A DNA stretch of 64,000 bases from Phymatolithon calcareum (GCA_977006965.1 OZ345378.1:1-64000), one strand, 5' to 3'. Shown: positions 11,085 through 23,407, counted from the first letter of the stretch. The notes: generated by a model from the sequence alone, not told the origin. Numbers and translations are program-made.

Positions 11085-12250
11085 GCAACCCTTCTCGAAG
11101 TCTCTTCCACGCTGTAGAATAACTCTGCATTCCCAGTCATTCAGTCCTTTGGTAAATTCATCACTAACCGCATCACGAATTTCTGAGAAAGATCTTCGAG
11201 CAGAGCCCCTAAATGCTGTCCCGTCAACGTTTCAGTTTCTTCCTCTTGAAAACTATGCCCTGGATATCCAAAACTGGAGTAATTTAAACCAAGCACTTTC
11301 GTCTCCAATGGAATAGCAGTACTGAAAGTTCTTGGATGCTTGTGACTTTTTTGTCGAGTGCAATCTATCTGCATCCAGCATGAAGAAAATCGCAAAGAAG
11401 ATTCCACACAAGCACATAGTCCTTCCACTTCAAGGATGCTACGTCTTCTCCTTCTCAAAGTGTTTTGTATGTTTGATTGTCTCCGTGCTTAGAATATGCA
11501 CGGAGAGGTCGAAGCGTCATCTTGAAATCTTTGTTTTCTGCAAAGTCAACAAAGTCCATGATGAAACATCCAAAGTCGGCGATGTGGATAAACATCAGCT
11601 TCACAAAATCCCTTCCATCCTTGTCAAATCGTGGAGATATTAAGTTTACGGACTGGCGGCCAGGGTGTGCCGGACTAGAGCGATTCTTTCCCATCGCGGT
11701 GATAAACTTAACGCTCGGAGATACTCCACATCCAGCAGCACTCCTGCAAAGAACGGCAGTCTTGAACAGAGGACAATGAGAATACACTTTGAGTGCTTGC
11801 AAAGATTGCTTAGTTAGCGCCTTGAATATCTGACAAAAGACTTTCTTGTTCCGTACGACCTCATCCTGGTCAACAATTTCCTCAATCCTCAATCATCGAT
11901 CTGGTTACTGCAATAAGCTCCATGCCAATCTCAATATTGCGGTGCCAATGTGGGTAAAGGTATAGCTGCGTCTTTCCGTCGAACCTCTTCTTTGAAAAAT
12001 ATCTTCGCATTATGTCGAATTTATCGCTTAGACGAAAGAGTATTCTTTCTTCAGCCTTTCGGAGAAGCAAGCTTGTATTTGATTTGCCTTCTGTCGACGG
12101 AGGGTGACACGAGCGGGGTGAGAGGGAGGTATGTCTGGGGTGTGTCACCTGCGGTACCAGCTCATTATCCATACGGCCATGACGTATTTAATCGAAGTAT
12201 ACGTTGATGATTTCGAGTACACAATTGAAGAGTATGAAATTCGTAGACGT
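11085..12250 (-). other. Possible 5' part of the helicase pseudogene, unproven
   Basis: Minus-strand ORFs at 11141-11458, 11455-11892 and 11882-12172 overlap end to end. In position they would supply the N-terminal region of the helicase pseudogene downstream of them. No motif confirms this, because N-terminal regions of this helicase class are poorly conserved. An imperfect CGATCCG-poor, AT-balanced composition like that of the helicase part is compatible. The alternative is unrelated chance ORFs. Confidence 0.25.
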
Positions 12251-12253
12251 TCT

Positions 12254-12700
12254 AAATTCAATCCCTGAACGAGCAAGCTTACTACCCTAACACGATGTCC
12301 AATGAGATTCGGGTTTGCTTTCCCAAGTGTCTCAACATCTGATTAGAGTGCATGACTAGTGAAGCTTCCTTAGACACGAGCAAGCAGTATGAACTGCACT
12401 CGTGCTTGAAATTCATACCTGCAGGAGCAAGCTTCCTCCGCGAATAATAGAACCAATAACGTTCGACTATGTTCTGCCAAGTGCCTCTTCATCTGAATGG
12501 ACTGCGTGGTCATATTGTTCCATAATCAATTCCTATTCGAAGTGAATGGAGATAAATGAAGCTCTCTCTGCTAGAATCGAGCAGTATGATCTACACTAAT
12601 GCTTGAAATTCATACCAGGCTGGAGCAAACTTCCTGCCGCATATTAGAACTAATGAGATTCGGGTATGTTCTGTCAAGTGGTGCAATCACTGAATATAGA
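12254..12700. repeat. Three diverged direct repeats of 150-200 bp
   Basis: Units begin at AAATTCA (12254, 12409 and 12606). Each contains GGAGCAAGCTTCCT-like and TATGTTCTGCCAAGTG-like blocks and then an ATGAAGC/GTGAAGC block. Units 1 and 3 both carry AATGAGATTCGGGT. The third unit is truncated at about 12700. The tandem arrangement suggests unequal crossing-over or an old minisatellite. No coding role is seen. Confidence 0.7.
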
Positions 12701-13816
12701 CCAACAACATATTTTCACACGTTCTATCCGTACCAGATGCTGTCAACCGCATACAATATATGCAGCTCCAGAGGGCATTTATATATACCATGATATTGGA
12801 TTGAATTTGCTTTTGAAGCCTGTTCTTTGTCTCGACCGTTGTTACGGCGCTGTCCCGAGGCCGTCGCTTTTTTGGATCGCGAAAGTTATGCTGGTCGTGG
12901 TAGGTGATCTGTTGGGCCGACGTGCAGATTTCTCTCGTGTGTCTATGCGTTGTGTAGAGTTCATTCGATTTCGGCTCGAGTGCTCGCCTCGTAGCATGCT
13001 CTACTTCGCCTGCACTGCCCTTCGACAATGCGGAGTCGGAGTTCTTCCCACTTTTGACCGAAGCGATTCACTCTGGAAGCCAGCATGGTGGTCATTGCGC
13101 ACCCCGTTTTCCTTTTTCGCTCGTCTTTGCCAAGGTTGGCGGCCAATCCATTGTCTCTGCTTGAAGACGACGCCGTCCCGGCCAGTCACTTCCTTCTTCC
13201 CTTCTTTTTTTCGTCTTGATGTAACAGGCGCAGTGCCGTGCGTTCGGCAATCACCAAGCTTAACTCTCCTCATTCCCGATGACTCGCGCTTGTTCTCGTT
13301 CCACACGACCGGTAGAGCTCGCGGAAGGCTACCGCCCTTGTCCTCAACTCCTGGAAGATCATGCTGTGCTCGTTGAGCTTCCAAAGCGCTTTATGGCGTT
13401 GCCTCGTGCCCTTGAAGGATCATCGAGCGCGATTCTGTACCCGCAAATCCCGAGGAGTGCTCCAAGATCTATCTGAAAGCTGTTCTGTCTGTTTGTTAAG
13501 CGGTTTTTGTTAGCTTGCCTTTCTTTCCTCCACTTTCTATCTAGTCTCTCCCGCACCTTTTCTCTCTCCTCTCTTTAGCTTTTGTCTCTCATTTGGAAGT
13601 TCATCTTCACTGTCTACAATCTGCTCGCCGAACTCTGAGCTTCAATACTGTACTAGCAACTGGCGACAGTTCAAGTGTCCATGACCAATAATTCTAATTT
13701 TTGAGCTGTATACGTGAAGAATAATCGAAAAACGATGGCACAAACTGGAAATGAAGTAATTTAATATCATTTATTGAAAAAATCGACATAAATCTGTTCA
13801 CAGAGGTCACATTAAT
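12701..13816. other. Unsupported long ORF and pyrimidine-rich stretch
   Basis: An open frame of 236 codons (12666-13376, +) starts inside the direct repeats. It is opposed by a 127-codon ORF on the other strand. It has no signal peptide or domain I recognise, and its Cys/Arg/Ser-rich composition looks like read-through of non-coding DNA. A polypyrimidine tract (CTTTC and TCTCTCC runs) lies at 13495-13590. Confidence 0.3.
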
Positions 13817-14304
13817 CTAATCGAATGTGAGACTGATCAGCTCTTCCTCTTCTTTCGGTTTTAAAAGAATGAAACAGCCGAGAGAGAAACATTCCAAAGA
13901 GTATGGACAGTCGAAGCACCCTGTTAGCAGATCATTGTGATGACCACAATTACACTGGCTATCAGGGCACTTGCGGAACTTTATTTTCTTCTTGTAGCAC
14001 TTTTTGAAATTCATATCTTTTGCCCGCTTAGTTGCAACTCCATAAGCATGTAAATAATCGTCTCGTCTGATTTCACCCCTGGTGATGCTGTACGGAGCCT
14101 TATTTTGCCAGGCCTGAACACGGTCTTTGATATCTCTAACATCTCTAACATGGCGTTCAGAGAATGATTTTCACAGCTCCTGCAATACGGTATCGTACAT
14201 GAGTGAGTTGTAACTTCGCATCGAAAAATACTTAACTTTGGCGCTTCTGCTCGGAGCAGATTTGGTTCCGGTACAGGAAGACATAGAAGACCGTATAAAC
14301 TCAC
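13817..14304 (-). pseudogene. Cysteine-rich unknown protein split by a frameshift
   Basis: Two minus-strand ORFs, 14304-14011 and 14014-13817, abut in different frames. The second also reads openly upstream of its start through KRAKD, so one frameshift at about 14015-14030 probably split a single gene of about 160 codons. The C-terminal half has clustered Cys/His (KCPDSQCNCGHH, then GCFDCPYSLECFSLGC), as in a small zinc-binding or disulfide-rich module, and ends with the acidic PKEEEEL. The N-terminal half carries CEVTTHSCTIPYCRSC. The family is unknown. It could also be a real pair of short genes. Confidence 0.3.
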
Positions 14305-15198
14305 TGGCGGAGTTAAGTAGTATTTTGACTTGTGGACGTTTTCAACGTAGCAAAAAAATACGAACGTTTACTTTATATAGAAGAATGCTCCCTAGGTCCT
14401 CTGCATATCATTCTCGACTACCGCTACTGTCTTGATTCAAAATTAGCCGTAAATAAGCAAATGATATATTCTGATATTTTCATGTATGTATTCTTCTTCA
14501 TAGACCCTGGAAATGATAATAACTTATTTAATTTACTCACTTTCAAGGAAACGTATTCACCGTTACTAACAATATACTTTTGCTGTAGTCTTTCATTGAG
14601 ATTCTAATTTCAAAGTATCCACTTACACTTTCGAGCATATGACAGATCATTTGCAAAACAATACAAGCTTGGGAATTTAGCAGGCCGCCGTGAACTCAAT
14701 AAGACACATAAACTCCTAGCGTATGTGACCCCGCGACTTTTCCGAATATTCTCTGTCCATACATTTTGGTCAGCTCTCTAATTCAATTCGTTCGTGTACG
14801 AGACCTAAAGAGTATATCAGACACAGAACAAGGTCTTAGTCTAGAGAATATGAAACAAATTTGAAATTGTTCATCTTATACTACTTGCTTCTAGAATGTC
14901 TTCGAGGTTCCCTAGCAAATTTGATCGAGATCTGGATAGAGTTCGCAGAAGTATTAGATGTTGCGATTTACTCGAGGTCTTCATCCTTTGATCGTACAAT
15001 GCAGCAAGATCTTGAATACGATCACTAAAGTTCCTAAGTATGTCACCTAGAAATAGTTCAGAGAGAGTCTCGTTTTGATTTACTTCTATTTCTTGAAGAA
15101 ATAATTTCCTCTCTTGAAAAATCGTATGCGTAAGACGTTCGGAATTTCTATTCTTTCTGTCGCACTATTCGATTCTTCGCCTTAGCCATTTCCTTCAT
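14305..15198. other. AT-rich stretch without a gene
   Basis: AT-rich DNA with only short ORFs (at most 91 codons, 14332-14607). I see no motif, repeat or RNA gene. Confidence 0.45.
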
Positions 15199-15764
15199 TC
15201 AAGAAAACATTGTGGCAATGAGAAAGTCTTTCTCAGACAATTGATTTCCAATCTGTTGATTGGTATTCGACTCCCATGTCCTTCTAATCCGTCGCAATTG
15301 AGCGTGTGCTTGCACGTCAGTGATTTCAGCTGGACAAGCGTTGCTTGAATTAATCCAGCGAGAAACCTCCTCGAAACGATCCATGATCTTAATACTTGCG
15401 CAGTATGCCTGCGTAGATTCTGTTTCGTATATAATTACACGGTCTTCTTCTTCTGAGAAGTTGGGCCAAATCCTCGGAGATGCGCAGACTGTACCACCAG
15501 TTTCGGAGTACAGTAAAGCGCTAGAAATAGTGCTGAAACGAAAGCATTTCTTGGAAAAGTCCATGTTGTAGAAAGAATGGTACAGCGGATATAATTTCTC
15601 TCGCTCTTTTCACTGAAGGTTATCAAATGATGCAAGAAGCATGGAATAGGCTTCTTATCCAGTTTCACTTTCGAACTGCATCTCACTTCGAGTTTTCTTG
15701 CGCAGAGTCTATAACGGCGCCTAACATCTTGAAAAAATTTGAAACTTGCCCCACAGTCACGCAT
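15199..15764 (-). pseudogene. Relic family B, copy 1 (unknown gene)
   Basis: The minus-strand ORF at 15564-15199 encodes a stretch with PNFSEEEDRVIIYET followed by a helix-like segment with SRWINSSNACP. Its counterpart at 19334-19152 has PNFSSEDDCIIVYEP, so the two loci share ancestry. The upstream minus-strand ORF 15764-15435 overlaps in another frame and may be the 5' part after a frameshift. No known domain is recognised. The acidic SEEED followed by a beta-like VIIYE is the conserved core. Confidence 0.4.
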
Positions 15765-17422
15765 CTGAATCTAACGTCTATTATGCGCAAGGAGACTTGT
15801 TGCATTGAGTACCACGAGATGAGCTGCAAGGTTGCCATCAGTTGTTTTTCTTTGCACTTTTTCAATCTTTGACTAGTTTTTGGGATCACGATATTCACTC
15901 CGCAATAATTACACCATGATTGGATTCAAACACGGAAGAAATTAATTATAGTATACGTTCTCGACGTGCTCCAAATTACGAGAACGCTGTAACCGATTTG
16001 GAGCCCTAATCATTAGGAATATGATGCAATGGAAACAACTGTCAGCTCTTTGCATATGTGCTTTTCCGTATTTGATTAAGGCGCAGTGACGAGCGGCACG
16101 TAATATATGCTTCCTATGTTTCCTTTTGAAATTCAATTGGACAAATAATCTCAAAATATCCTGAAATTCACGTAAAACAGTGCAAAGTCTCTAGGTTTCA
16201 AATTTAATCTGGACCAATAGAGCGTTTTCCAGTTGGAAGTGTTAAAAAACATGTGTTAGCGTACAAGGGATCACATTGGACCTGTGTCTTTCAATGAGAT
16301 GTCAGAGAATGGCCACTATAGTGGTAATTCAAATCCTACATTTTGAATATTATCTATTATTCAAGGTTCCAGCATTAACGGCATAGGGAAGGAGATTTAA
16401 GACGTGTTACGTTTCAGAAAAGAATGAGTCAAGCTTTCTTGATGACAGAAATCAATTCAAAAATTCTCTTCATAGACGCATCTAAAAGAGGCATCATGAA
16501 AACGTAGTGCGAGGGGAGAGGCTGCTTACCGAGCTCTTACTGTCTGCTGCGAAAACACGCCAGTAGACTCGACAACTAGAACCGACTACTCGGCTACGTG
16601 ATCCCCCTGAGGCCATGTATACTCGTCGTCGCTTCACATTTGTACGCTTCTAGGCGTATTCTGAAGTATCGAATGTCCCCCGATCCGTGGAAAAAGAACT
16701 GGTCCTGGGACGTTCGGATGATGGGAACTTGTGCCAAGAAGCACGAGGGCAGAATTAATCGTGTGGCAGTCAAAAAGGTACCAGTTTACACATTACGAGT
16801 TGGTGCCATTCCACCTTGTAGCTAATCTGGGCTTCAAGCACAAAACGCTCTTCCAGCCGACCACGATGAGACCCATCACTGCTCCGCCAGTGGACACACT
16901 GGCCACTTCTCGTAGACCTGCGAGAAGCACGACAATTCGCAACCTCTACGTGTTGAAACGAAACAACATCGAGAAAAACGGAACAGTCAATGATCATCGA
17001 CCTTACAGCCCACGATGACGGAGAAGCTAGTTTCGACGAGGATACGACGTGCTCGAAGTAAATTTTAATCTCGCATTGATTGCTTTATAGAACGATAAGT
17101 ACCAGTCTTGACTAGGGCGAGTATAATATTACGCTTAACAAGAGTGCTTTGTAGTGAGTTTTTCCAACTTTTTGTTGCCATGTGGGTTTCGTGGAGATCA
17201 ATTCCATGCAGAACTGATAAGAAGACTGTGCAATTCAATTGTATTGTTTTCAGTGCTCTGATATTTACGTTTATAAAGAAAGCCTAATGAAAGGAAAGTT
17301 ATCGACGATTCTCTTTTCCTTCCTTTTTTCGCGCGCATCAACTATGAAACACTCTTCTCGTTGAGGATATATTAGATGGTCCGTTTTTCTGATTGATTTC
17401 GACTTTCATATATACCTTTTCC
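15765..17422. other. No recognised gene
   Basis: ORFs are at most 95 codons (16731-17018, +) and overlap others in all frames. The 16598-17018 region has slightly higher GC and alternates between two + frames, which could be an old coding relic. No motif supports this. Confidence 0.35.
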
Positions 17423-17578
17423 GCGCGATTCAGACTTCATGTGAGAAAGCGAGTTCATGCGAACTCGATTTAGAGATCGAAGTAAACCCTATACCGTTCC
17501 GCGTTATTTAGACTTCATGTGAGAAAGCGGGTTCATGCTAGCTGATTTAGAGATCGCAGTAAACCCTTTATCACGTTC
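17423..17578. repeat. Two tandem 77-bp repeats
   Basis: Two units, 17423-17499 and 17500-17578, share AGACTTCATGTGAGAAAGCG and GATTTAGAGATCG, then AGTAAACCCT and a closing CGTTC. They are about 85% identical. The second runs into the following ORF, whose apparent start lies inside it. Confidence 0.8.
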
Positions 17579-18134
17579 CGAAGCCTTTTTGTTATATCAA
17601 AAATTGATTTCTGTTTTCGTGAGTATCGACTCCGCTCTTCAACTGCCTAGATTATCATGCAGTTTCGCTCCACGTGTGGAACTTCTCGAAAGACTCGAGC
17701 TGCCTTGGCTGACTTTAGATTTCTCGAGAGGCGACAAATGTACTTTTCAGATTCTCGCAATGCTCCAGTCGCCTGTCCAGGCTCCGAAATCTTCAGATTT
17801 GCTGGATGAGTTTCTTCAACATCTCACGGGCTTAATCGCTTCGCGGATACATTCAGTGTCTTGGGAAGACCTAACATCACCTTTGATTCCGCGCTTGGGA
17901 AAGTATATCTTGACGAAATCATGCGCTTCGTCTGCAAAATCCATGCAAGAGTCATTCCCCTGCTCTGCCATGGTTTTCGTGTGGGTTCTCTTCGCACGCA
18001 TGAACAACCATTCAGAGACAGAATTAAAGAAGGGTCTACACTATGAACAGATCTTTCCGACTTTGATCGCTCAGATCTTCGTGCCAGTTTTCGAAAAATT
18101 TCTGCCTATCATGAGTGCCACGCAATACTCTTGA
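17535..18134 (+). CDS. Hypothetical 199-codon ORF
   Basis: This is the longest open frame for several kilobases. The predicted protein is Leu/Ser-rich with alternating hydrophobic and polar stretches that could form helices, and it ends in a hydrophobic FPTLIAQIFVPVFEKFLPI segment. No signal peptide, catalytic motif or known family is recognised. The start codon lies inside a tandem duplication, so the 5' end may be artificial. No poly(A) signal or promoter stands out. It may be a diverged gene fragment or chance. Confidence 0.3.
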   Translation: MLADLEIAVNPLSRSEAFLLYQKLISVFVSIDSALQLPRLSCSFAPRVELLERLELPWLTLDFSRGDKCTFQILAMLQSPVQAPKSSDLLDEFLQHLTGLIASRIHSVSWEDLTSPLIPRLGKYILTKSCASSAKSMQESFPCSAMVFVWVLFARMNNHSETELKKGLHYEQIFPTLIAQIFVPVFEKFLPIMSATQYS

Positions 18135-19040
18135 TGTGAAACGGAGCATTGAGAGCTACGCCTTTTACACGTCTGTTAGGTCCTCTTTCCAGATTACTCA
18201 TAAATAGAACCCAATATTACTCTAAATCTATCGCCAGATCAAATTGTGTCCTTTTGTTTTGCAATCCGTGCGATTCTACAGTCCTGGATGCAGTATTCTC
18301 ACCGTTAAGGTGGATTATAAGAGCATTCTGTAGTCCTTGGAATGCAATCCGTCACAAGAATTGATATGTTTCGTCATTGCGCATGTATTTTATAGTGCTT
18401 CGAGAAAATAGTCCATGTCTGCAATAATTGTTGCTGACCCCAATATTGGCCGTCTTGTTGATTGAATAGGCTGGAACGTGCCGAAGGAATCATTGCTGTC
18501 ACTATCATACCCTGCGCATCCGGTTGCTTGCCGATGTCGCCAGGTGGGCGGTGTACCGTTGCCAAATTTGCTGACGAAGGCAGATCTCTAATAGAGTTAT
18601 ATTTTTTAATTATTCCCTCGTTTAGTTAGTCTTACAGTGAGCTGGGTGCTGCTCGCAAGAGCACCGGCAAAACCTAGTCTATATAGTATCCTACTTCGCA
18701 GAGGGACTTGCTCAAGCCACGCCATAGTATAGAGTAACGAGCTTTTCATCAATCAGATTCTATAAGATTAGACCAGGCTTTATTATACTCACGCCTCTAC
18801 ACAAATACTGTCTAAAAAAGGCTTATTGCAAAAGAAAAGCGATTTAAAGTATCCTTCCTTGTGGAAACAAGTATTTAACGTCGCTTCCGAGCTCTTTGCT
18901 TCTTCGTTCTTAACAGATTCTTCATTCGATTGACTTTGTACGCAATGATATCATCTTCCTCTGATGTCTCCCAAGCCCAACGTCCTTTCCACGAACGCAG
19001 TAGTCTCCGGATTTCTATTTCTTCGCTATACGTCTAAACA
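18135..19040. other. No recognised gene
   Basis: Short ORFs only (at most 71 codons). Nothing assignable is visible. Confidence 0.4.
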
Positions 19041-19334
19041 GGGCGAGTTCTCGCACGCCATTAAATAAAGCTTGACATGCGTTTCTGGAGTTTACACAGC
19101 GAGCTACTTCCTCAAAATGTGCAGTTCCCGATATCTGTGGACAGTATGATTTCATGGCAGCGGTTCATACACGATAATGCAGTCATCTTCCGATGAGAAG
19201 TTCGGACCCCTTTTCAAATTAGCGAGACGTGCAGCACACAGGCATAATACAGAGTGCGCATGATGGTCAGGTGAGTTGTAAAGGCGGGAACACGATTTAC
19301 GCTTTGCCACTGTCAAGCCACAGACGGATGACAC
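19041..19334 (-). pseudogene. Relic family B, copy 2 (unknown gene)
   Basis: The minus strand encodes RGPNFSSEDDCIIVYEP, ending at a stop where copy 1 (15199-15564) continues. After that stop the same frame carries further stops, and only weak similarity to copy 1 remains. It is more decayed than copy 1. The flanks do not match those of copy 1, so dispersal was by copying of a short segment. Confidence 0.4.
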
Positions 19335-21218
19335 AGGGCTTCTGCTTTCTCAGTCTTCCCTGTTCCCTGTACAAAATAGTACCAGAACACAATTACTAAT
19401 ATTCAATAATTGGATGCGACTTAACTGGCTTTATTCAGCGTTTGTCTATTTCCTGGAAAACAACTATCCGCATTGAAAGTAGGTGCTACTGTCGGCTCAG
19501 AGAACAAATAAAAGTATTTACAATGCTAAAATGATTTCTGCAGCACACAACAGTGGACCGGAGAGAAGTACGTATGTCATAAAGTGTTTAGATAGACTAC
19601 TCCTCACTTTCAATCAGCTGCAGAATCTCAGAAGCTATCATCTGATTGTCTATGAACTTGAAAACGACAGCCCAAGGGATTGTAAGAAGGGGGGAACCGC
19701 AACCGGCTAGTCATACAGTACTTCCAGAATTTGGGCACGTGAAGCTCGTATGTAAACGATGGCATTGGCGAGGAAATGTGTCATAGATGTGTGAGGTTCT
19801 ATATGCCAAATTGGTCGAGATGACGTGAACATTGGCAAATTGCCAATGTAACGGCGGCTCTGCTCTTAGGAACCGTTTTCTGGAAAGAAGTAATGAAAAA
19901 TTCAGGCTTAGCCGAGGAGGGTGTTTCGCATTACTAATTTAATATAATTTCGAAAATCAGCGGTACTCTCCTCCTTACTATCCCCTTACAGAACTTTAGG
20001 GAAGCACTTTGAATCTCATCTGCTCTGGATCAAGATGTTTTCTTTCATTTCCCAAGCCCTCTGAGCTGTCTTTAATCCCATCTGAAAGATTGTGCTGCAT
20101 TACAACACTTACTGTAGCCGTTTATTTCAGATAACTTATCTCCATCCTCATATGCCACAATTGAGCATCTGCAAATGCAGCTGTTTCAAAGCCAATTCCA
20201 GCATAACACAGTGACGTATCATAAAAAGAAATTTAAATGAAGACAATGTTATTTAACAAGACTACATCGATTTCGCATGCTAGTCATCAGTGTATCACTG
20301 ACCTCAGAAAACAACTTAGTAGATGATAGTGGATTGTATATACTATCATATTTGACTCTATCAACGAAATAAGATCTCCCATTTAGTTTAGAACGACAGT
20401 CGTCGAAATAGACAATTTCGAGATATTTGACAATATTGATGACTCTTATCTCAAAATTTCACAGTGGGATTTTTTTCTTCGGCCATTATATTATACACCC
20501 TGATAACACTGTTTAAGCGCAATCTGAAACCCTGCACTCAAGGATAAAATCCCTAATGGCTCGTACAGAATCCCAAAGTCCAACCAGTTAGAAACATGTT
20601 GTCTACTGTCCACGACATCATAGTTGTCTCTAAGAAGTAGAAGAAGGATATTGCTGATGACCAACCGGTAAGGTACAAAGCCACAATCTCTCCTCCATAC
20701 GATCTTGAGACCCAACAAAATGTTCCATTATGTTCAGTATGACAAGTATGACAATCGTGGTGATTCACAATAATAATAAGGGCCCCTAATAATACTTATT
20801 AATTGTTATTATTGTTTTAAAAAGAAAACTATGAAAGTGTTTCATGAAACATTTTCATATTTTTCATTGGGAAAGAGAACAATTAGCACTGTAGCAAAGA
20901 TTTTAATTGGCAGGAAGGATTGCGTGTGAGGTTTTCTCCTTGTGATTGTGATGTTTGCATGCATGAAAATATCTCATCCTACGAAAAGAACTCCTGAAGC
21001 CACTTTTTTCTCCCGATCAAATGTCGCGCCCCAAAAACTTTCGACGTGAATAATTGCATTTATCAAATCTTTCGTAAAATATAATATATTTATTGAGTTC
21101 TCGAAAGTCCATTGATTACTTTCCCGCGCCGTTCTCTTCCCGCCCGTCGTCTTCCATAGCAGCAGGCTGGCCTTCTCGAAAATTTATTGAATGAGTTGCA
21201 AGAGCGAATGAAGGACTA
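19335..21218. other. Gene-poor stretch
   Basis: ORFs are at most 75 codons, with no motif. The 20760-20860 part is AT-rich with TAATAATA-type runs and contains the palindrome listed separately. Confidence 0.45.
20830..20859. repeat. 30-bp near-perfect palindrome
   Basis: TATGAAAGTGTTTCATG pairs with the following half, ending in ATTTTCATA, with one mismatched pair and no loop. It is AT-rich and possibly cruciform-forming. No neighbouring gene suggests an operator role. Confidence 0.65.
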
Positions 21219-22250
21219 TTGGAAATTATCAAGGCTTTCTTAGGGCCTCCCTGTGCATCCACTGTTGCTGAACCCCAGAATAAATCGTTTCTAAATGGCA
21301 GGGGAGTACCTCAAGGATCTTCGCGGAGCCCAAGTTTGTGCATTCTCTTCATGGACGAGTTCGCCGAAAGAATAAGTCAAATACAAAGGAGGTTGCCGAT
21401 GTGGCCGCAGTTCTCTTTGCGGACGACGTGCTACTAACGGGAAAACCAGCAGATGGACTTTAGAGACTGTTACACATTGCATTTCCCTGGGAAAGAGAAA
21501 GACAGATGATTTAGAACACGAAATCTAGGAAGCGAAATAATTCTCGCGGACGAGACAAGATCATCCACCCAAGCTTTCAGCAAAAACGTTGGCAAAGGTG
21601 AATGAAGCAGCAATGGAGTGACCGGCAGAACAATTCTCGTGTGCATCTGTCAGGCCAAGATCACCGTGTATGAACTAAGATCCCTGGGTGTTTCGCTGCG
21701 TGGGCTAACCCCATGAAAGCTGTGAAGACATACAAGTCGCTGATACAATCAATATGGGAGTACGCCATGCACCTGATGCCATGATGACCGAGAGAAATAG
21801 TCTCCTTGACTCCAGCATCGTCCAATCTCCACTAGAATCCCTCCATTGTGTTCTTCGGTTTATTAGCAATACGTTGATATTAGAAAAACCTCATGCTAGC
21901 ATAATTCGCCCATTCTCTCGTGTTATTAACAAGCTGGTAGACATTGGAGGCTCACAATCTTGCGCGCAAGTCCGGCGACAGCTCTCGACGACTGCTGACG
22001 CAACCCTGATCTCTGGAGCTACGTTGCTTTGCTCGAGAAACTTTTTTGTTTCGGGACGTTTGTGCCGCGGTATTGGAAACGCACATCTAGACCACTGCGT
22101 TCTTTCCTCGAATTTTCGAAGCGCCGGGCACGGAGCTATGTGGATTATTTCTTCAAAGGCCTCGAGGAACAGCGCACTACCGCTCAGTAGGCGTCCAGAC
22201 ACTCTGCAGAGTCCCTGTGACCTACGCGTGTCATGTCTCTAGCAGTCGAA
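21219..22250 (+). mobile_element. LINE-like reverse transcriptase fragment, copy 1
   Basis: The + strand encodes the RT palm signature RGVPQGSSRSP, then FMDEFAERI. After a one-base frame change comes AAVLFADDVLLTG (about 21410-21440), the FADD catalytic box with both aspartates. Farther on, at about 21700-21770, YKSLIQSIWEYAMHLMP matches the end of the RT/thumb region of the second copy (41939-42976). The frame is broken by a TAG soon after FADD and by several later stops. The 162-codon ORF at 21754-22242 may be the C-terminal extension, which I cannot verify. The element is 5'-truncated, as is typical of target-primed retrotransposition. Confidence 0.7.
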
Positions 22251-23022
22251 TTTTCCAGCCGGTGCATAATTTCTCATCGCCTCGTGTGCAGCGTTGTCAT
22301 CAGACTCAGCCTGTGTTCTAATATCCTTTTTGCAGTTGATGCGCGCCACTAAATATCCCAAATGTCTCAACTGTGTTCTACTGCGTAGACTGCCGTACGC
22401 AGTGGGAAGAAGTCTCAAGAAGTGCATTTACAACAGAGCCATAGGCACATTATTGAGCAGAAGTCTGTGTTTAAGTATTAGAAAGGCTGATCATGACACG
22501 CTCGACATTGACGAATATCAGGAACTTGCGCTTGCACGGGATACACGGTGAATCCTTCTTCTTGCACAGCCGGCATGTACCGATTGCTTTCTGTACCGTT
22601 TTTTATCCTCTGATGAAATGTTCGATCTTTTTTATCTGCTTTTGCGAGAACGGACATGTCGAGAACTATTCATTAATATCTTTTGTTATGCTTGCAATCA
22701 TAGCAAAAGGCGCCTTTCCCTCCGCCCGGGAATTCTTCATAAGCTCTTGATGCAACAACGCAACCAGTTCTTCCTCTTCTGCAGCTTCGGTTACTGATTT
22801 GAAGTGTCTGGAGCACGACGCCATTGTATTGTCTGCACACGGCTCAAATTTTGTTCTTGTTGCAGCGACGGTTTTGGCATCAGAAACGGAAGCAGTCGTT
22901 GTTTCTTAATAGCTGTACATTCTTCCGCAGAACTTAGAGGCGCCGCGGCGAATTTGGCGGCGTCTTGGGTGGCAGTGGCAACGGCGATGTTTGTGGCGAT
23001 AACGTTGGCGGTGGCGATGAAA
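22251..23022. other. No recognised gene
   Basis: It may hold the remaining 3' part of the LINE fragment, but no Cys/His cluster or endonuclease motif is visible. The ORFs (22294-22551, 22493-22750, 22804-23268) are short and unassigned. GGCGGTGGCGATG-type trinucleotide-like runs occur at 22970-23020. Confidence 0.35.
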
Positions 23023-23407
23023 TGGTCCGCTCCGGATGTCGATGCTCAATTGCTTCGAGCTGGGGCTGGTCTAACCTCTGCAAATCCGGCTCCTATCTGT
23101 GATACCGCAAAGTCGATAGTTCATGCACTGCAATGTTTTCTGCGAGAGGGATCTCTCCTTTCTGCTGGCTTGGCAGTGTTTAAGGCGAAAACGATGGCGG
23201 TGGTAATGGTGACGGCGACGGATGTGGCAGAGGCGCTGAAAAGGACCTGTCCGGAATCCGCTACTTAATTTCTACGAGCTGAGGTTGTACTAACCTCGGC
23301 ATATATAGATCAGATCCGCGCGCCAGCAAAGTCGATAATACATGCTCTGCAATGCCATGTGGGAGAGAGATCTGTCCTTTTGGCTAGCTTACCTGGAGAA
23401 GGCGAAA
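23023..23407. repeat. Diverged tandem duplication, about 205-bp period
   Basis: Segments 23023-23191 and 23228-23407 share CCGGA, a GAGCTG.GG.TG block, a CTAACCTC block, GCAAAGTCGATA, CATGC.CTGCAATG, and a closing AAGGCGAAAA. They are about 70% identical. Neither copy keeps an open frame across the other, so there is no evidence of coding repeats. Confidence 0.65.

Noticed and set aside
12666-13376. 236-codon ORF as a gene
   Set aside because: It begins inside a non-coding direct repeat, is opposed by a 127-codon ORF on the other strand, and shows no domain or consistent composition.
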